A stretch of 55,574 nucleotides of DNA from Pedobacter sp. PF22-3 (GCF_026239555.1 NZ_JAPIVP010000025.1:1-55574); one strand, 5' to 3'; shown: positions 7,304 to 17,409, counted from the first letter of the stretch. Notes: generated from the sequence alone by a model not told the origin. Translations and numbers: made by a program.

Positions 7304-8209
7304 ATGATGGTTAATTTAGAGTGGTATAGAAGTTTCAAGGCGATTTATAAAACAGGAACTTTGACTGGTGCGGCAGAAAATCTTTTTATATCGCAACCAG
7401 GGGTAAGTTTGCATTTAAGTTCATTAGAAAGTTATGTTGGCTATAAATTATTCGAACGAACTGGCAGGAAAATGATTCCTACAGAAAAAGGAAAAGTTTT
7501 GTATAATTTTATTGTAGAACCTCTGACCAAACTAGAGGATGCAGAAAAACATTTCCAGAAAAGCACAGAGAAGCATACCCCAACCATTAGCGTTGGCATG
7601 TGTTTTGAAACTTTTCAGATTACGCTTGAGCAATATATCTCTACCCTGCCTTTTAACGTTATCATCCGTTTTGGCGAATATCCGGAAATGTTAGATCAAT
7701 TGGATAAGGGTATTTTAGACCTCATTATTACCCCGCAAAAAGGCAATTCTCAGCATATAGAACATGAAGCCTTCTCTTCTGAAACCATTGTTTTAGTAGG
7801 TGGAATAGAAACTGATGCACAAGCTTTTGACACGTTGGTTAAAAAGAAAGATCTGTCAGGAATGGAAGACTGGTTAAAGCAGCAAAAGTGGTATGGTACC
7901 GCGGGCGATATGGAACACCTATTACGGTTTTGGCAGCTTAACTTTGGCAAGCATGCCGATTTCCGTCCAAACTATATTGTACCTAACCTCAATTCTATTG
8001 TCCGCTGCTTATCTGGTGGAAAGGGATTGGCTATCATCCCCGATTTTCTTTGCAAAAAAGAAGTAGAAGATGAAAAAATAAAGGTGATTTGGGAAGGTAC
8101 CTCAAAACTCACCAACACTTTATACTTTGGTTGTAGAAAAAATACGCAATATGCATCAGAAATTCATTTAATCAAAAACCTTTTTAAAGAGGTTATGGTT
8201 AGTATATAG
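7304..8209 (+). CDS. LysR-family transcriptional regulator (next to mdaB)
   Basis: A 301-aa LysR-type regulator. Residues about 1-63 form the winged helix-turn-helix: LEWYRSFKAIYKTGTLTGAAENLFISQPGVSLHLSSLE, then LFERTGRKMIPTEKG. The rest is the periplasmic-binding-like effector domain. LysR proteins usually control divergent neighbours, so the mdaB-ygiN pair is the likely target, with a quinone-like or electrophilic inducer as an inference only. Two consecutive ATG codons occur at 7304 and 7307; either could start. Confidence 0.88.
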   Translation: MMVNLEWYRSFKAIYKTGTLTGAAENLFISQPGVSLHLSSLESYVGYKLFERTGRKMIPTEKGKVLYNFIVEPLTKLEDAEKHFQKSTEKHTPTISVGMCFETFQITLEQYISTLPFNVIIRFGEYPEMLDQLDKGILDLIITPQKGNSQHIEHEAFSSETIVLVGGIETDAQAFDTLVKKKDLSGMEDWLKQQKWYGTAGDMEHLLRFWQLNFGKHADFRPNYIVPNLNSIVRCLSGGKGLAIIPDFLCKKEVEDEKIKVIWEGTSKLTNTLYFGCRKNTQYASEIHLIKNLFKEVMVSI

Positions 8210-8296
8210 TTTCTATTGAAAAACCCAATTTAAGTCTATTTTTATTTTGAAACTTAAGTAAAATAATTATTTTAGATCACGTCGTAAAATCCCATA

Positions 8297-10810
8297 ATGA
8301 GTCAATCCAGTCCTTTTCTAAGTAACGATCAATTATTAGAAGTTTTTAACTATACCCCTACTGCAACCGCCGTACATGTTGGAGAAACGGCCATTATACA
8401 GAGTGCAAATGATGCGATGCTCAGGATTTGGGGGAAAGACAGGTGTGTGATCGGGAAATCGCTTGAAGATGCCCTGCCTGAATTAAAAGGACAACCTTTT
8501 ATTGAGATGTTTAGAAGGGTTTGGATGGAAGGCCTGGTGATTTCGGGAAAAGATACTGCTGCCGACCTCCTCATTGATGGGGAGCTAAAAACCTTTTACT
8601 TTGATTTTGAATACCGGGCCATTAAAAATGACGAAGGTAATACCATCTGTGTTCTACATACGGCAGTTGATGTAAGCGAGCGTGTGCTGAGACGTGAGGC
8701 TGTAGAAAGGGAGCGAGAGAAGGAAGAAGCATTACAGCGGGAACAGGTACTGAATGAGGAGCTTGCGGCCACAGTAGAAGAACTTGCAGCTACCAATGAG
8801 GAACTGGTGGCCACAAACGAAGAATTACAGGAAACACAAGAAACCTTACATGTTTTAAATAATGAACTCGAATTAAGGGTTGTAGAGCGGTTTAACCAAC
8901 TGTCTGAAAGCGAAAAGCGCTTCAAAACCATGGCTGAGGGAACCGATATTTTTATTTCCGTTGGCGATGAACAGGGAAATGCGATCTATTTTAATAAACC
9001 ATGGACAACCTTAACGGGTAGATCGATGAAAGATCTGCTAGCCTTCGGCTGGGCTGATTTGATCCACCCTGAAGACAGTGATCGATATATGAGTATTTAT
9101 CTTTCAGCTCTTCGGGATAAAATAGCGTTTACTGGTGAATTTAGGATCCTGACCAGAAAAGGTGATTACCGATGGCTGCTAGCTAATGGTCCGCCACGTT
9201 TCCACGCCGATGGGTCTTTTGCTGGTTATATCAGTTCATGTATTGATATTACCGAAAGAAAATTAATCGAATTAGAGCGTTTAAATTTAAATAAACTCAT
9301 CGAAGCCAGTTCAGAATTTATCGCTTTGGTTGGTTTAGATATGTCTATCCAATATTTAAATCCTGCAGCTTTAAGAAAGTTAGGCTGGGCAAATAGCAAG
9401 AATCGAAATATACTGGAGGTTATTTTTCCGGCAGACAGGCCTGCTGCCGAAAGACTTTTACCCGGCGTTTTGGGGGGCAACAATTTCAAACAGGAAATCC
9501 GTTTCTGGAACGAAAAAACTGGGATTCCATTTTGGATTGAATGGAATGGTTTTGCCATAAAAGATCAGGAAACAGATAAAATAACTGCAATTGCCTCGGT
9601 AAGCCCGGATATTACGGAACGAAAACTTTATCAGGAAGAGCTTCAGGATATCAACGTTGAAATGGCAGCGGCAAATGAGGAATTGGCTGCAACCAATGAA
9701 GAACTCGCCCAAACACACGAAGACCTGATCCAATATACCAAAAAGTTAGCCGATAGTGAAGAAAGGCTGCTTCAAGCAATTGATACCGGAAAAATGGGTA
9801 CCTGGAGCATCGACCCCAAAACACTTGAAATTACGGTGTCCGGCTTTGTTAAAAATTTACTCGGCCTGCCATTTGATGAACCCGCTAAAATGGATGATAT
9901 CATGAGCGCAATCGATCTAGATTATCATGATATATTCAATACAGCTTTGTCAAATGCATTAAATAATCACTCATCAAGCGATAATGAATACCCAATAACC
10001 AATTTAATTACGGGCGAAGAAAAATGGGTTAGGGCAACCGGAAGGGTATTTGTAGATCAGCATGGCCATATGACAGAATATTCTGGTCTTTTTATTGATA
10101 TCACCGAGCAAAAATTAGATGAGCTCCGTAAAAATGATTTCATCGGCATGGTGAGTCACGAATTAAAAACACCATTAACAGCCATCAATGGATTTGTACA
10201 GGTTTTGCAGCGCAAAGCTAAAAAAGACGAAGACAATTATGAAATGATCGCGCTGGAAAAAACGAATAGCCAGATCAGAAAAATGACTACCATGATCAAT
10301 GGTTTCTTAAACGTGTCACGTTTGGAATCGGGCAAGCTACTGATCGAAAAAACAAACTTTAACTTAGATGAGCTGTTGAAAGAAGCCATTGAGGAAACTT
10401 ATATTTCACAATCTTCTCACCAGATTATATTAAATCCAACCTGTGGTGTAGATATTCATGCGGATAGGGATAAAATCGGCAACGTGATTTCTAACCTGAT
10501 CAGTAACGGAATAAAATATTCGGATAACGGAACGCGTATAGAGATTACCTGTAATACTAGTGAGAATGAGGTTGAACTTCAGATTAAAGATGAGGGAATA
10601 GGTATAAAACCCGATGATATTGATAAGCTTTTTGAGCGTTATTACCGTGTTCAGGGCAACCATACTATCTCAGGTTTTGGCATCGGACTTTATTTAAGTG
10701 CAGAAATTATAGAAAGGCATGGGGGCAGGATATGGGCTGAAAGTGAAGAAGGTAAGGGATCTGTGTTTCATTTTACTTTACCTTTGAATCAGGTTTGTCA
10801 TTCTGAGTGA
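8297..10810 (+). CDS. Multi-PAS sensor histidine kinase
   Basis: An 837-aa soluble histidine kinase with no membrane segments. In order: PAS domain (about 10-125), coiled coil rich in EELAATNEEL repeats (130-205), PAS (205-325), PAS (330-445), a second coiled coil with the same repeat (447-495), PAS (495-610), HisKA with phospho-acceptor H621 in MVSHELKTP, and HATPase (about 725-832) with KDEGIGI and GFGIGLYLS boxes. There is no receiver domain and no adjacent response regulator. It probably senses an intracellular or redox cue through PAS ligands. The last residues (CHSE, stop) are encoded inside an interspersed repeat, so the C-terminal end is likely modified. Confidence 0.92.
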   Translation: MSQSSPFLSNDQLLEVFNYTPTATAVHVGETAIIQSANDAMLRIWGKDRCVIGKSLEDALPELKGQPFIEMFRRVWMEGLVISGKDTAADLLIDGELKTFYFDFEYRAIKNDEGNTICVLHTAVDVSERVLRREAVEREREKEEALQREQVLNEELAATVEELAATNEELVATNEELQETQETLHVLNNELELRVVERFNQLSESEKRFKTMAEGTDIFISVGDEQGNAIYFNKPWTTLTGRSMKDLLAFGWADLIHPEDSDRYMSIYLSALRDKIAFTGEFRILTRKGDYRWLLANGPPRFHADGSFAGYISSCIDITERKLIELERLNLNKLIEASSEFIALVGLDMSIQYLNPAALRKLGWANSKNRNILEVIFPADRPAAERLLPGVLGGNNFKQEIRFWNEKTGIPFWIEWNGFAIKDQETDKITAIASVSPDITERKLYQEELQDINVEMAAANEELAATNEELAQTHEDLIQYTKKLADSEERLLQAIDTGKMGTWSIDPKTLEITVSGFVKNLLGLPFDEPAKMDDIMSAIDLDYHDIFNTALSNALNNHSSSDNEYPITNLITGEEKWVRATGRVFVDQHGHMTEYSGLFIDITEQKLDELRKNDFIGMVSHELKTPLTAINGFVQVLQRKAKKDEDNYEMIALEKTNSQIRKMTTMINGFLNVSRLESGKLLIEKTNFNLDELLKEAIEETYISQSSHQIILNPTCGVDIHADRDKIGNVISNLISNGIKYSDNGTRIEITCNTSENEVELQIKDEGIGIKPDDIDKLFERYYRVQGNHTISGFGIGLYLSAEIIERHGGRIWAESEEGKGSVFHFTLPLNQVCHSE

Positions 10811-10866
10811 AACGAAGAATCTTACTATCCAAGCATGAAAGATTCTTCACTGCGCTCAGAATGACA
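10796..10866. repeat. Interspersed inverted repeat (CATTCTGAGTGA... type) overlapping a stop codon
   Basis: TGTCATTCTGAGTGAAACGA, then AGAATCTT, faces AAGATTCTTCACTGCGCTCA, then GAATGACA: a long stem with few mismatches around a 14-16 base loop. It is related to the element at 159-239. Its left arm supplies the stop codon of the PAS kinase (10808-10810). It lies between convergent genes, where it may act as a two-way terminator. Confidence 0.75.
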
Positions 10867-10889
10867 ATAATGGCATTTCTCTTAAAAGC

Positions 10890-12896
10890 CTACCCTATTT
10901 CCAAGCCATCCAGCACTTCATCATCAACCAGGCTAGGCAGTGTAATTTTTAAAGTACCCGTACGTTTCATTTCACGTTCGATAGCAAAGCGCGCTTCCTT
11001 ATTTCGGGCCCAGCTCCTTCTTGCAATTCCATTATTTACATCATAAAAAAGCATATTTTGCAATTTTTCTGCAGCCTGTTCTGTTCCATCCAATACCAAT
11101 CCAAAACCACCATTTATTACTTCTCCCCAGCCTACACCACCACCATTATGGATCGAAACCCAGGTTGCACCTCTGAAACTATCCCCAATTACGTTATGAA
11201 TGGCCATATCGGCCGTAAACCTGCTGCCATCATAAATATTACTGGTTTCTCTAAAAGGCGAATCCGTTCCGCTTACATCATGATGATCTCTCCCCAATAT
11301 CACTGGCGCCGATAATTCGCCTGTTTTAATGGCTTCGTTAAAACGCAAGGCAATTTTTGCCCTTCCTTCAGCATCTGCATATAAAATCCGGGCTTTCGAA
11401 CCCACTACCAATCTGTTTTCTTTTGCAGCACTAATCCAATTAATGTTATCCTGCAATTGCTGTTGTATTTCTGCCGGAGCACCCAGTTTAATCTCTTCCA
11501 TCACTTCTTTAGCCATGCGATCGGTTAAATCAAGATCATTTTCTCTTCCTGAAGCACAAACCCACCTAAATGGACCAAAACCATAGTCGAAACACAAGGG
11601 GCCTAAAATATCTTCTACATAAGAGGGATACCTGAAATCTATTCCATTCGCGGCCATTACATCAGCACCTGCCCTACTGCATTCCAGTAAAAAGGCATTT
11701 CCGTAGTCGAAAAAATAGGTACCCTTAGCTGCGTGATTATTAATACTTATTGCTTGCCTTTTTAATGATTCCTGTACAGAAACTTTAAACTTGCCAGATG
11801 CATTGGCCATCATTTCATTGGCTTCTACAAAACTCAAATCTACCGGATAGTAGCCTCCTGAATAAGGATTATGAAGCGAAGTTTGGTCGGAACCAATCGT
11901 CACTTCAATATTTTCTTGGTCAAAACGTTCCCAAATGTCCACTACATTTCCAATGTAGGCCAATGAAACCGTTTGTTTTTCATTTTGGGCCAGTAAAACC
12001 CTTTTTACCAGTTCATCCAAATGCTCAATCAGCTCATCTACCCAACCTTGTTGATGCCTTTTAATTGCAGCCTTTGGGTTTACTTCAGCACACACCGTAA
12101 TACAGCCTACAATATTCCCAGCTTTGGTTTGTGCCCCACTCATCCCCCCCAAACCAGCTGTTAGAAAAATTTTACCGGCAACATCTTTTCCATAAAATCC
12201 TTTTTTACGGAAAGCATTCATTAAAGTAATCGCTGTTCCATGCACAATACCCTGAGGTCCGATATACATATACGAACCTGCTGTCATTTGCCCATATTGG
12301 GTTACACCTAGAGCATTAAATTTTTCAAGATCTTCTGGTGATGAATAATTAGGGATCATCATACCATTGGTAACCACAAGTCTTGGTGCCGCAGCATTCG
12401 AGGGGAATAATCCCTGCGGATGCCCACTGTAGATATTCAGCGTTTGCTGATCAGTCATGGTAGCAAGGTACTGCATGGTTAAAAGATATTGTGCCCAATT
12501 CTGAAACACGCTGCCATTACCGCCATAAGTAATCAACTCTTCGGGATGCTGCGCTATGGCTGGATCCAGGTTATTTTGGATCATGAGCATAATCGCCGCC
12601 GCATGTGGTGTACAACATGGGTATTCATTTATCGGCCTTGCATAAATGGCATAATCGGGCATAAAACGGTACATGTAAATATGTCCGTAATTTTCCAGTT
12701 CAGCCAGAAATTCTTTCGCCAGTTTCGGATGCCATGATTTCGGGAAATAACGTAAAGCATTTTTGATGCTCAGTTTCTTCTCCTCAACATTTAAGATGGC
12801 TCTCCTTACCGGCGCATGGCTCAACATGGGATTTCTATCTCTTTTTGCCGGCAATGTTGAAGGAATGCCTGCCAATATCTGTGCTTTAAAATCCAT
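10890..12896 (-). CDS. hutU: Urocanate hydratase
   Basis: Urocanase adds water to urocanate to give imidazolonepropionate, the second step of histidine breakdown, using tightly bound NAD+. The 668-aa protein is the long form seen in Bacteroidota, about 100 residues longer than the Bacillus and Pseudomonas enzymes. Visible family segments are TYGGNGSVFQNWAQYLL, the NAD-binding TAGLGGMSGAQ stretch, ITIG-like VTIGSDQTSLHNPYSGGYYP, FDYGFGPFRWVCASG around the conserved cysteine, and GRDHHDVSGTDSPFRET. It lies 18 bp downstream of hutH in the same operon. hutI and hutG are not in the window. Confidence 0.96.
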   Translation of the reverse strand: MDFKAQILAGIPSTLPAKRDRNPMLSHAPVRRAILNVEEKKLSIKNALRYFPKSWHPKLAKEFLAELENYGHIYMYRFMPDYAIYARPINEYPCCTPHAAAIMLMIQNNLDPAIAQHPEELITYGGNGSVFQNWAQYLLTMQYLATMTDQQTLNIYSGHPQGLFPSNAAAPRLVVTNGMMIPNYSSPEDLEKFNALGVTQYGQMTAGSYMYIGPQGIVHGTAITLMNAFRKKGFYGKDVAGKIFLTAGLGGMSGAQTKAGNIVGCITVCAEVNPKAAIKRHQQGWVDELIEHLDELVKRVLLAQNEKQTVSLAYIGNVVDIWERFDQENIEVTIGSDQTSLHNPYSGGYYPVDLSFVEANEMMANASGKFKVSVQESLKRQAISINNHAAKGTYFFDYGNAFLLECSRAGADVMAANGIDFRYPSYVEDILGPLCFDYGFGPFRWVCASGRENDLDLTDRMAKEVMEEIKLGAPAEIQQQLQDNINWISAAKENRLVVGSKARILYADAEGRAKIALRFNEAIKTGELSAPVILGRDHHDVSGTDSPFRETSNIYDGSRFTADMAIHNVIGDSFRGATWVSIHNGGGVGWGEVINGGFGLVLDGTEQAAEKLQNMLFYDVNNGIARRSWARNKEARFAIEREMKRTGTLKITLPSLVDDEVLDGLEIG

Positions 12897-12914
12897 AATC
12901 TGAAAATTAAATTC

Positions 12915-14450
12915 TTAATTTAATGCTAATGCTGCTTTGCTGGCAACGGCTACAATCTTACCTTGCTTTACCATTTCGATGGCGTTTTCCATCCTATCGT
13001 ACATGATCTGGTCTTCTTCAAAGTGGTCAATTTCAGTGCGAACAAAATCATGAACCGCAGCCAAAATTTTTCCAGGTTTTAATGGCTGATGGTAATCAAC
13101 CGCCTGTGCGGCACAGAATAATTCAATACCCAGGATTTTCTCCACGTTTTCAATCACCTGCAATGCTTTACGTCCACTAATGGAGCCCATGCTTACATGG
13201 TCTTCCTGACCTAATGAGGTTGGAATACTGTCTGCACTGGCCGGGAAACAAAGACCTTTATTTTCGCTGGCCAGCGCTGCTGATGTATATTGGACAATCA
13301 TGAAACCCGAATTTAGTCCGGTTTCCTTCATCAACAATTTTGGCACGCCTGGGGTATTTCCCTCAAGGGAGAGATAAATCCTCCGATCGCTGATATTCCC
13401 GATTTCGGAGGCCGCCAAACAGGCGTAATCAAGCGGCAAAGCCAGTGGCTGACCGTGAAAATTGCCTCCACTAATGGTTAAGTCGTCATTTAATATAACC
13501 GGGTTATCAGTCACTGAATTCAGTTCTATTTCTAAAGCCTCTTTTAAATGTAGCCAGGCAGTTCTCGAAGCGCCGTGTACCTGCGGAATGCATCTTAAAG
13601 AGTACGGATCCTGCACTTTGGCGCAATCGGCATGTGATTTCATAATTTCAGAGCCCTCCAATAATTTACGCACCTGTTCTGCCACAGCAATATTTGCAGG
13701 ATATGGCCGCAATTGGTGAAGCGCTGCATGAAAAGGTTTTTCAGATCCCTGTAAGCCTTCAATCATCAACGCAGCTATAATATCGGCAGATGAAAGTAAG
13801 TTTTCCAAACGTTGTACCACCTTAACGGCATGCGCGGCAATAAACTGTGTTCCGTTAATTAAAGCCAAACCTTCTTTTGGCCCCAATTGTAAAGGTTGCA
13901 TCTGGTGCTTTTTTAAAAGTTCAGCTGTGGTGATAAATTCGCCTTTATAATGAACCTTACCCAAGCCAATTAAAGGCAAAAACAGATGAGAAAGGGGAGC
14001 AAGATCGCCAGAAGCACCAACAGAGCCTTGTTTAGGTACAACAGGCGTAGCACCGATTTCTAAAAACCAGATCATTCGGTCGAGCGTTTCGATTTTAATG
14101 CCTGAAAAGCCCTGTGCCAAGGCTTGTAGTTTTAACACCAGCATCAGTTTTGATATTTCACTATCTATCGGCTCACCAACACCAACAGCGTGGCTTTTTA
14201 AAATATTCTCCTGCAGTTTACGGGTATCAACAGCCGAAATCATGGAAGTACAAAGCGGGCCGAATCCAGTATTGATACCGTAAACGGGCTTACCTGAAAT
14301 AGCAATCCGCTCCACAACCTTGCTGCTTTGGTGCACCTTTTCCCTTGTGCTTTCACTTAATATCCCTTTCACTTCGCCATTGATGATGGACAGAGCCAAT
14401 TTAGCGGTTAAATGATCAGTTCCATATTTAAAAATCTGTTGTGCGCTCAT
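12915..14450 (-). CDS. hutH: Histidine ammonia-lyase
   Basis: Histidase removes ammonia from L-histidine to give urocanate, the first step of histidine use, in the cytosol. The 511-aa protein has the Ala-Ser-Gly triad (146-148, in GSVGASGDLAPLSH) that cyclises to the MIO electrophile, the YGINTGFG loop at 57-64, and later NPVI, SGGNFHGQPLA and QEDHVSMGS segments. Length fits the family. It begins the hutH-hutU operon, divergent from a LysR gene that likely regulates it. Confidence 0.97.
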   Translation of the reverse strand: MSAQQIFKYGTDHLTAKLALSIINGEVKGILSESTREKVHQSSKVVERIAISGKPVYGINTGFGPLCTSMISAVDTRKLQENILKSHAVGVGEPIDSEISKLMLVLKLQALAQGFSGIKIETLDRMIWFLEIGATPVVPKQGSVGASGDLAPLSHLFLPLIGLGKVHYKGEFITTAELLKKHQMQPLQLGPKEGLALINGTQFIAAHAVKVVQRLENLLSSADIIAALMIEGLQGSEKPFHAALHQLRPYPANIAVAEQVRKLLEGSEIMKSHADCAKVQDPYSLRCIPQVHGASRTAWLHLKEALEIELNSVTDNPVILNDDLTISGGNFHGQPLALPLDYACLAASEIGNISDRRIYLSLEGNTPGVPKLLMKETGLNSGFMIVQYTSAALASENKGLCFPASADSIPTSLGQEDHVSMGSISGRKALQVIENVEKILGIELFCAAQAVDYHQPLKPGKILAAVHDFVRTEIDHFEEDQIMYDRMENAIEMVKQGKIVAVASKAALALN

Positions 14451-14467
14451 GTGATGAAGGTTTTAAA

Positions 14468-14488
14468 CAAAAATAAGCCCTATATTTG
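14468..14488. promoter_or_regulatory. Divergent promoter region hutH / LysR
   Basis: On the minus strand TATTTTTG (plus-strand 14468-14475) and on the plus strand TATATTTG (14481-14488) both match TAnnTTTG. The two boxes lie 5 bp apart, so transcription of hutH and of the LysR gene may compete. A direct repeat ATACC-N5-ATACC follows at 14490-14504 and is a possible operator. Confidence 0.4.
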
Positions 14489-14526
14489 ATACCTATAAAT
14501 ACCAATTACATCATCATTTAATAACC

Positions 14527-15420
14527 ATGGGTTATCAGATAGAGCTTAGGCATTTAAAATATTTTCAGGTTTTAGCAGAAGAACTGAAGTTTAGAAAGGC
14601 TGCAGACCGCTTATTTATTTCGCAACCTGGACTGAGTCGGCAGATTAAGCAGATGGAGGAAATTTTTAATGCGCCACTCTTCGATCGGAACAAGAAAAAA
14701 GTAACACTCACCGAGGCTGGGCTTTATCTTAAAGATGAAGTAGATTTTCTGTTCAGCCACATCGAGAACATTAAAAAACAGATCAGCAATATTAATGAGG
14801 GTAAACAGGGCGAACTCCGCATCGGTTTTTTAGGCTCTGCAGCGCAAAAAATTGTACCTGAAGTTATTTTTAAACTAAATAAAGATTTTCCGGAGATCAG
14901 TACTAATCTGGATGAAATGCCCAATAAGTTGCAGATCGAATTATTAGAAAAAGATATGCTTGATCTAGGTTTCGTGCGGATGCAGCAGTTTAAACCTGAT
15001 ATTTCGAAATACATGATTCATCAGGATACCTTTTCGCTGGTATTGCCTAAAAGTCACCAGATGAAAAAAGCCAGTTTTGAAGCAGTAAAAAAATTAGGTG
15101 ATGAACCTTTTATCTTTTTCTCCAGTGACGATAGCCCCTTCTATTACGACCTGATGATGAGCATTTGTGAAGACCATGGCTTTAAACCTAAAACCTATCA
15201 TAAATCGGTTAATGCGCTCACCATTTATAAATTGGTAGAAGAAGGTTTAGGTATTGCCATTGTACCTACTGGCTTGCAATATGGTTACCAGGAAAACGTA
15301 AAGTTTGTAGAACTTACCCATATTCCGCAGCGAACAGAACTGTACATGATCTGGAAAGAATCTAACCGGAATCCTGCGCTAAAAAATGTGATTCATTTGC
15401 TGTTGAAAGATAAGGTTTAA
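14527..15420 (+). CDS. LysR-family transcriptional regulator (next to hutH)
   Basis: A 297-aa LysR-type regulator with an N-terminal winged helix-turn-helix (LRHLKYFQVLAEELKFRKAADRLFISQPGLSRQIKQME, about residues 7-45) and a C-terminal effector-binding domain ending in the usual IYKLVEEGLGIAIVPTG region. It is divergent from hutH with 76 bp between them, which makes histidine-utilisation control likely. The inducer would be a pathway intermediate such as urocanate; that is inference. Confidence 0.88.
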   Translation: MGYQIELRHLKYFQVLAEELKFRKAADRLFISQPGLSRQIKQMEEIFNAPLFDRNKKKVTLTEAGLYLKDEVDFLFSHIENIKKQISNINEGKQGELRIGFLGSAAQKIVPEVIFKLNKDFPEISTNLDEMPNKLQIELLEKDMLDLGFVRMQQFKPDISKYMIHQDTFSLVLPKSHQMKKASFEAVKKLGDEPFIFFSSDDSPFYYDLMMSICEDHGFKPKTYHKSVNALTIYKLVEEGLGIAIVPTGLQYGYQENVKFVELTHIPQRTELYMIWKESNRNPALKNVIHLLLKDKV

Positions 15421-15503
15421 CATAACCAAGAAGACGATGTTTGTTTTAAAGACAAAGTTTTACTTTTTGAAACAGATTGAGATCTAAATTTTTAATGTTG
15501 GCG

Positions 15504-16166
15504 TTATTTTCTTTGCTTCCAGAAACCTAATAATGTTAGATACAGAAAAGAAAGGTTAAAGGCCAAACAGATGATGATTAAAGCATCGGCTTTTTTCTGT
15601 AATACAATTGAAATAAGATACAAAAAAGCAGAGATCGGGATGGTTAACATAAACGCAAACAAAGACCTGAAAAACTGAGTATTGGCATGATCAAAAGCAT
15701 TTATAAAATCGTAGTAAAAGCCTATTATATTTAACCCAATAAAAATAGTGGCCATTATCAATAAACCAGATCTTTCAATAATATACTGGTTGGCTACCGT
15801 AATTATCTGAAGTATACCGGCAATTGAATCTTTAAATATAAATACAGGTATCCCAAAAACGGCTAGTAGCAGGCCAATATAAACAATCCAAAAAAAAGAT
15901 TTTTTTGAGACTGTTTCATTTCCAGCTTGCTTATAGCTTTTAGCAATCGTTTTGTTAAAACGTGATGGCCTGAAACTGTATAAAACAATAAGGATGAAAT
16001 AAAATTCAAGCTGGAAAATGGTCAGTTGATAACCGTCGTTGGTATTTCTGATTAAGCTTTCGTTAGTTTCTTGGGTAATGAAGAAATAGAATAACGAGCA
16101 AACAACATAGAGCCTAAAAAGTAGGAAATAGCAGAATAGAATAGTTGAAATTCTTTTGGCAATCAT
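15504..16166 (-). CDS. Multi-pass membrane protein, unknown function
   Basis: A 220-aa protein with about six hydrophobic segments: near residues 7-30, 48-66, 88-110, 118-150, 165-190 and 195-215. No named domain is recognised. Its first 96 codons (15879-16166) are repeated almost exactly at 20493-20780, where the gene is cut short. It opens the minus-strand accessory island downstream of the T6SS cargo operon. Low GC compared with the hut genes suggests acquired DNA. Confidence 0.7.
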   Translation of the reverse strand: MIAKRISTILFCYFLLFRLYVVCSLFYFFITQETNESLIRNTNDGYQLTIFQLEFYFILIVLYSFRPSRFNKTIAKSYKQAGNETVSKKSFFWIVYIGLLLAVFGIPVFIFKDSIAGILQIITVANQYIIERSGLLIMATIFIGLNIIGFYYDFINAFDHANTQFFRSLFAFMLTIPISAFLYLISIVLQKKADALIIICLAFNLSFLYLTLLGFWKQRK

Positions 16167-16235
16167 ACTTTAATAGCTATTTACATCTAATTAAGAGACT
16201 AATTTAAGCCTATTTTATCCACTCCAAACTATTTA

Positions 16236-16697
16236 TTATTTTTCCAATAATATCTTATGCTTCAACATTACTCTTTTCAAACCTAAGCCTTCCCTACTAT
16301 AAACAAGTTTCATTTGCTTAAATTGTCCACCCTCATCATAAGTCATCCATGTAAAGCTATGAGCTAAATCAAGATCTTTTGTTTTAATAAGTGGAGATAG
16401 ATAAGGCTTTAACAAACTAAACATACTAGTAATAAGTTCATTGTCATAAGCGCGATAAATTCTAAATTTTTCTGTATTAAATGCTAAAAATATTTGAAAT
16501 AACATTTGATAAAACCAAGATCTTCTGGTTAATTCATATTGTACTGGTTTATTAAAGTAAGTATATAATTTATGTTTATTAAAACCTCGGTTATAGAAAA
16601 TAATGATGTCATCAATTGAATCAATAGCGATTTTCTCCTTTAAAAAGAATGTTTCAATAATCAGATCGTTGTTTTCCAAATAAATTTTATAGAACAT
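16236..16697 (-). CDS. Hypothetical protein, 153 aa
   Basis: A 153-aa protein with no signal peptide and one weakly hydrophobic aromatic stretch (SWFYQMLFQIFLAF). I do not recognise a family. It starts with a strand-rich segment MFYKIYLENNDLIIETFFLKEKIAID, similar in texture to PH-like domains of small bacterial proteins, but this is only an impression. It lies on the same strand as its neighbours in the accessory island, about 70 bp upstream of the membrane gene start. Confidence 0.55.
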   Translation of the reverse strand: MFYKIYLENNDLIIETFFLKEKIAIDSIDDIIIFYNRGFNKHKLYTYFNKPVQYELTRRSWFYQMLFQIFLAFNTEKFRIYRAYDNELITSMFSLLKPYLSPLIKTKDLDLAHSFTWMTYDEGGQFKQMKLVYSREGLGLKRVMLKHKILLEK

Positions 16698-16877
16698 ATT
16701 CTACAATATAAATTTATCTTATTAAAGAAAGTGCTTCCCCTTTATTTTTTCTATGAAAGATTGCCTGTTTTTGTAATCCAATTTCCGTATCATCATTCAT
16801 TCAGAATTCTAGTCACATATAAAACTATTTATGAAAAGTAATTGTTTTAAAGTTAGTTATATCGGCCGTATATAAGC

Positions 16878-17362
16878 TTATCTGTTCCGAAATATAGCTA
16901 TGTAATGAATAATTTCTTCAATAGATTTATCGTAGCCACCGATATAAATTTTTTTCACATTACCGTAGTAGACAAACCTTAAATGTGTGGCAGTAAACAT
17001 TGCACGTTCGTTGTCGAATTCTTCGGAGCAAGTAAGGCCAAGCATCTCTGATCATAAATATAATTGATCTTTTTCGTCAACGCCTATTCTGCTGATAATG
17101 ATTACAAGTTTCCTCTTAAAGGTGTATTTGTATCTCCATAGATATCCGATCGCAGTAATGGTAAGCAGAAAAAAACCATAAGTGTAACCCTATCTACAAA
17201 AAATAAAATCGCTGAGAACAATAAAATAAAAATAGCAGTGCAGCCTAAATTACTTTGTGATTCGAATAATTCTAAGGTGTCGTTTATTGTAGTTAAACTG
17301 AATTTAGGAGCAGTTTTTATATCCAATTCATTTTCCAGATACCCATTACCTGTTTTTTCCAA
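16878..17362 (-). pseudogene. Decayed small membrane-protein gene with frameshift and stop
   Basis: The reading frame from 17362 (TTG) has a hydrophobic stretch (FILLFSAILFFVDRVTLMVFF) and then loses sense at a T-run near 17170 (seven A on the plus strand). Adding one base restores a second helix plus basic tail, LLTITAIGYLWRYKYTFKRK, and the frame runs on through IISRIGVDEKDQLYL. A TGA interrupts at 17052-17054. The same frame then continues with SEMLGLTCSEEFDNERA and HLRFVYYGNVKKIYIGGYDK to a TAA at 16878. A 55-codon piece could still start at 17045. The upstream frame lacks an ATG. Confidence 0.6.
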
Positions 17363-17409
17363 GATTATTTTAAATTTTATCCTATAAAGATCCGAATTCT
17401 GTTTTTATG

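Noticed and set aside
11058..12737. Several plus-strand frames inside hutU
   Set aside because: All are antisense shadows of a strongly conserved enzyme.
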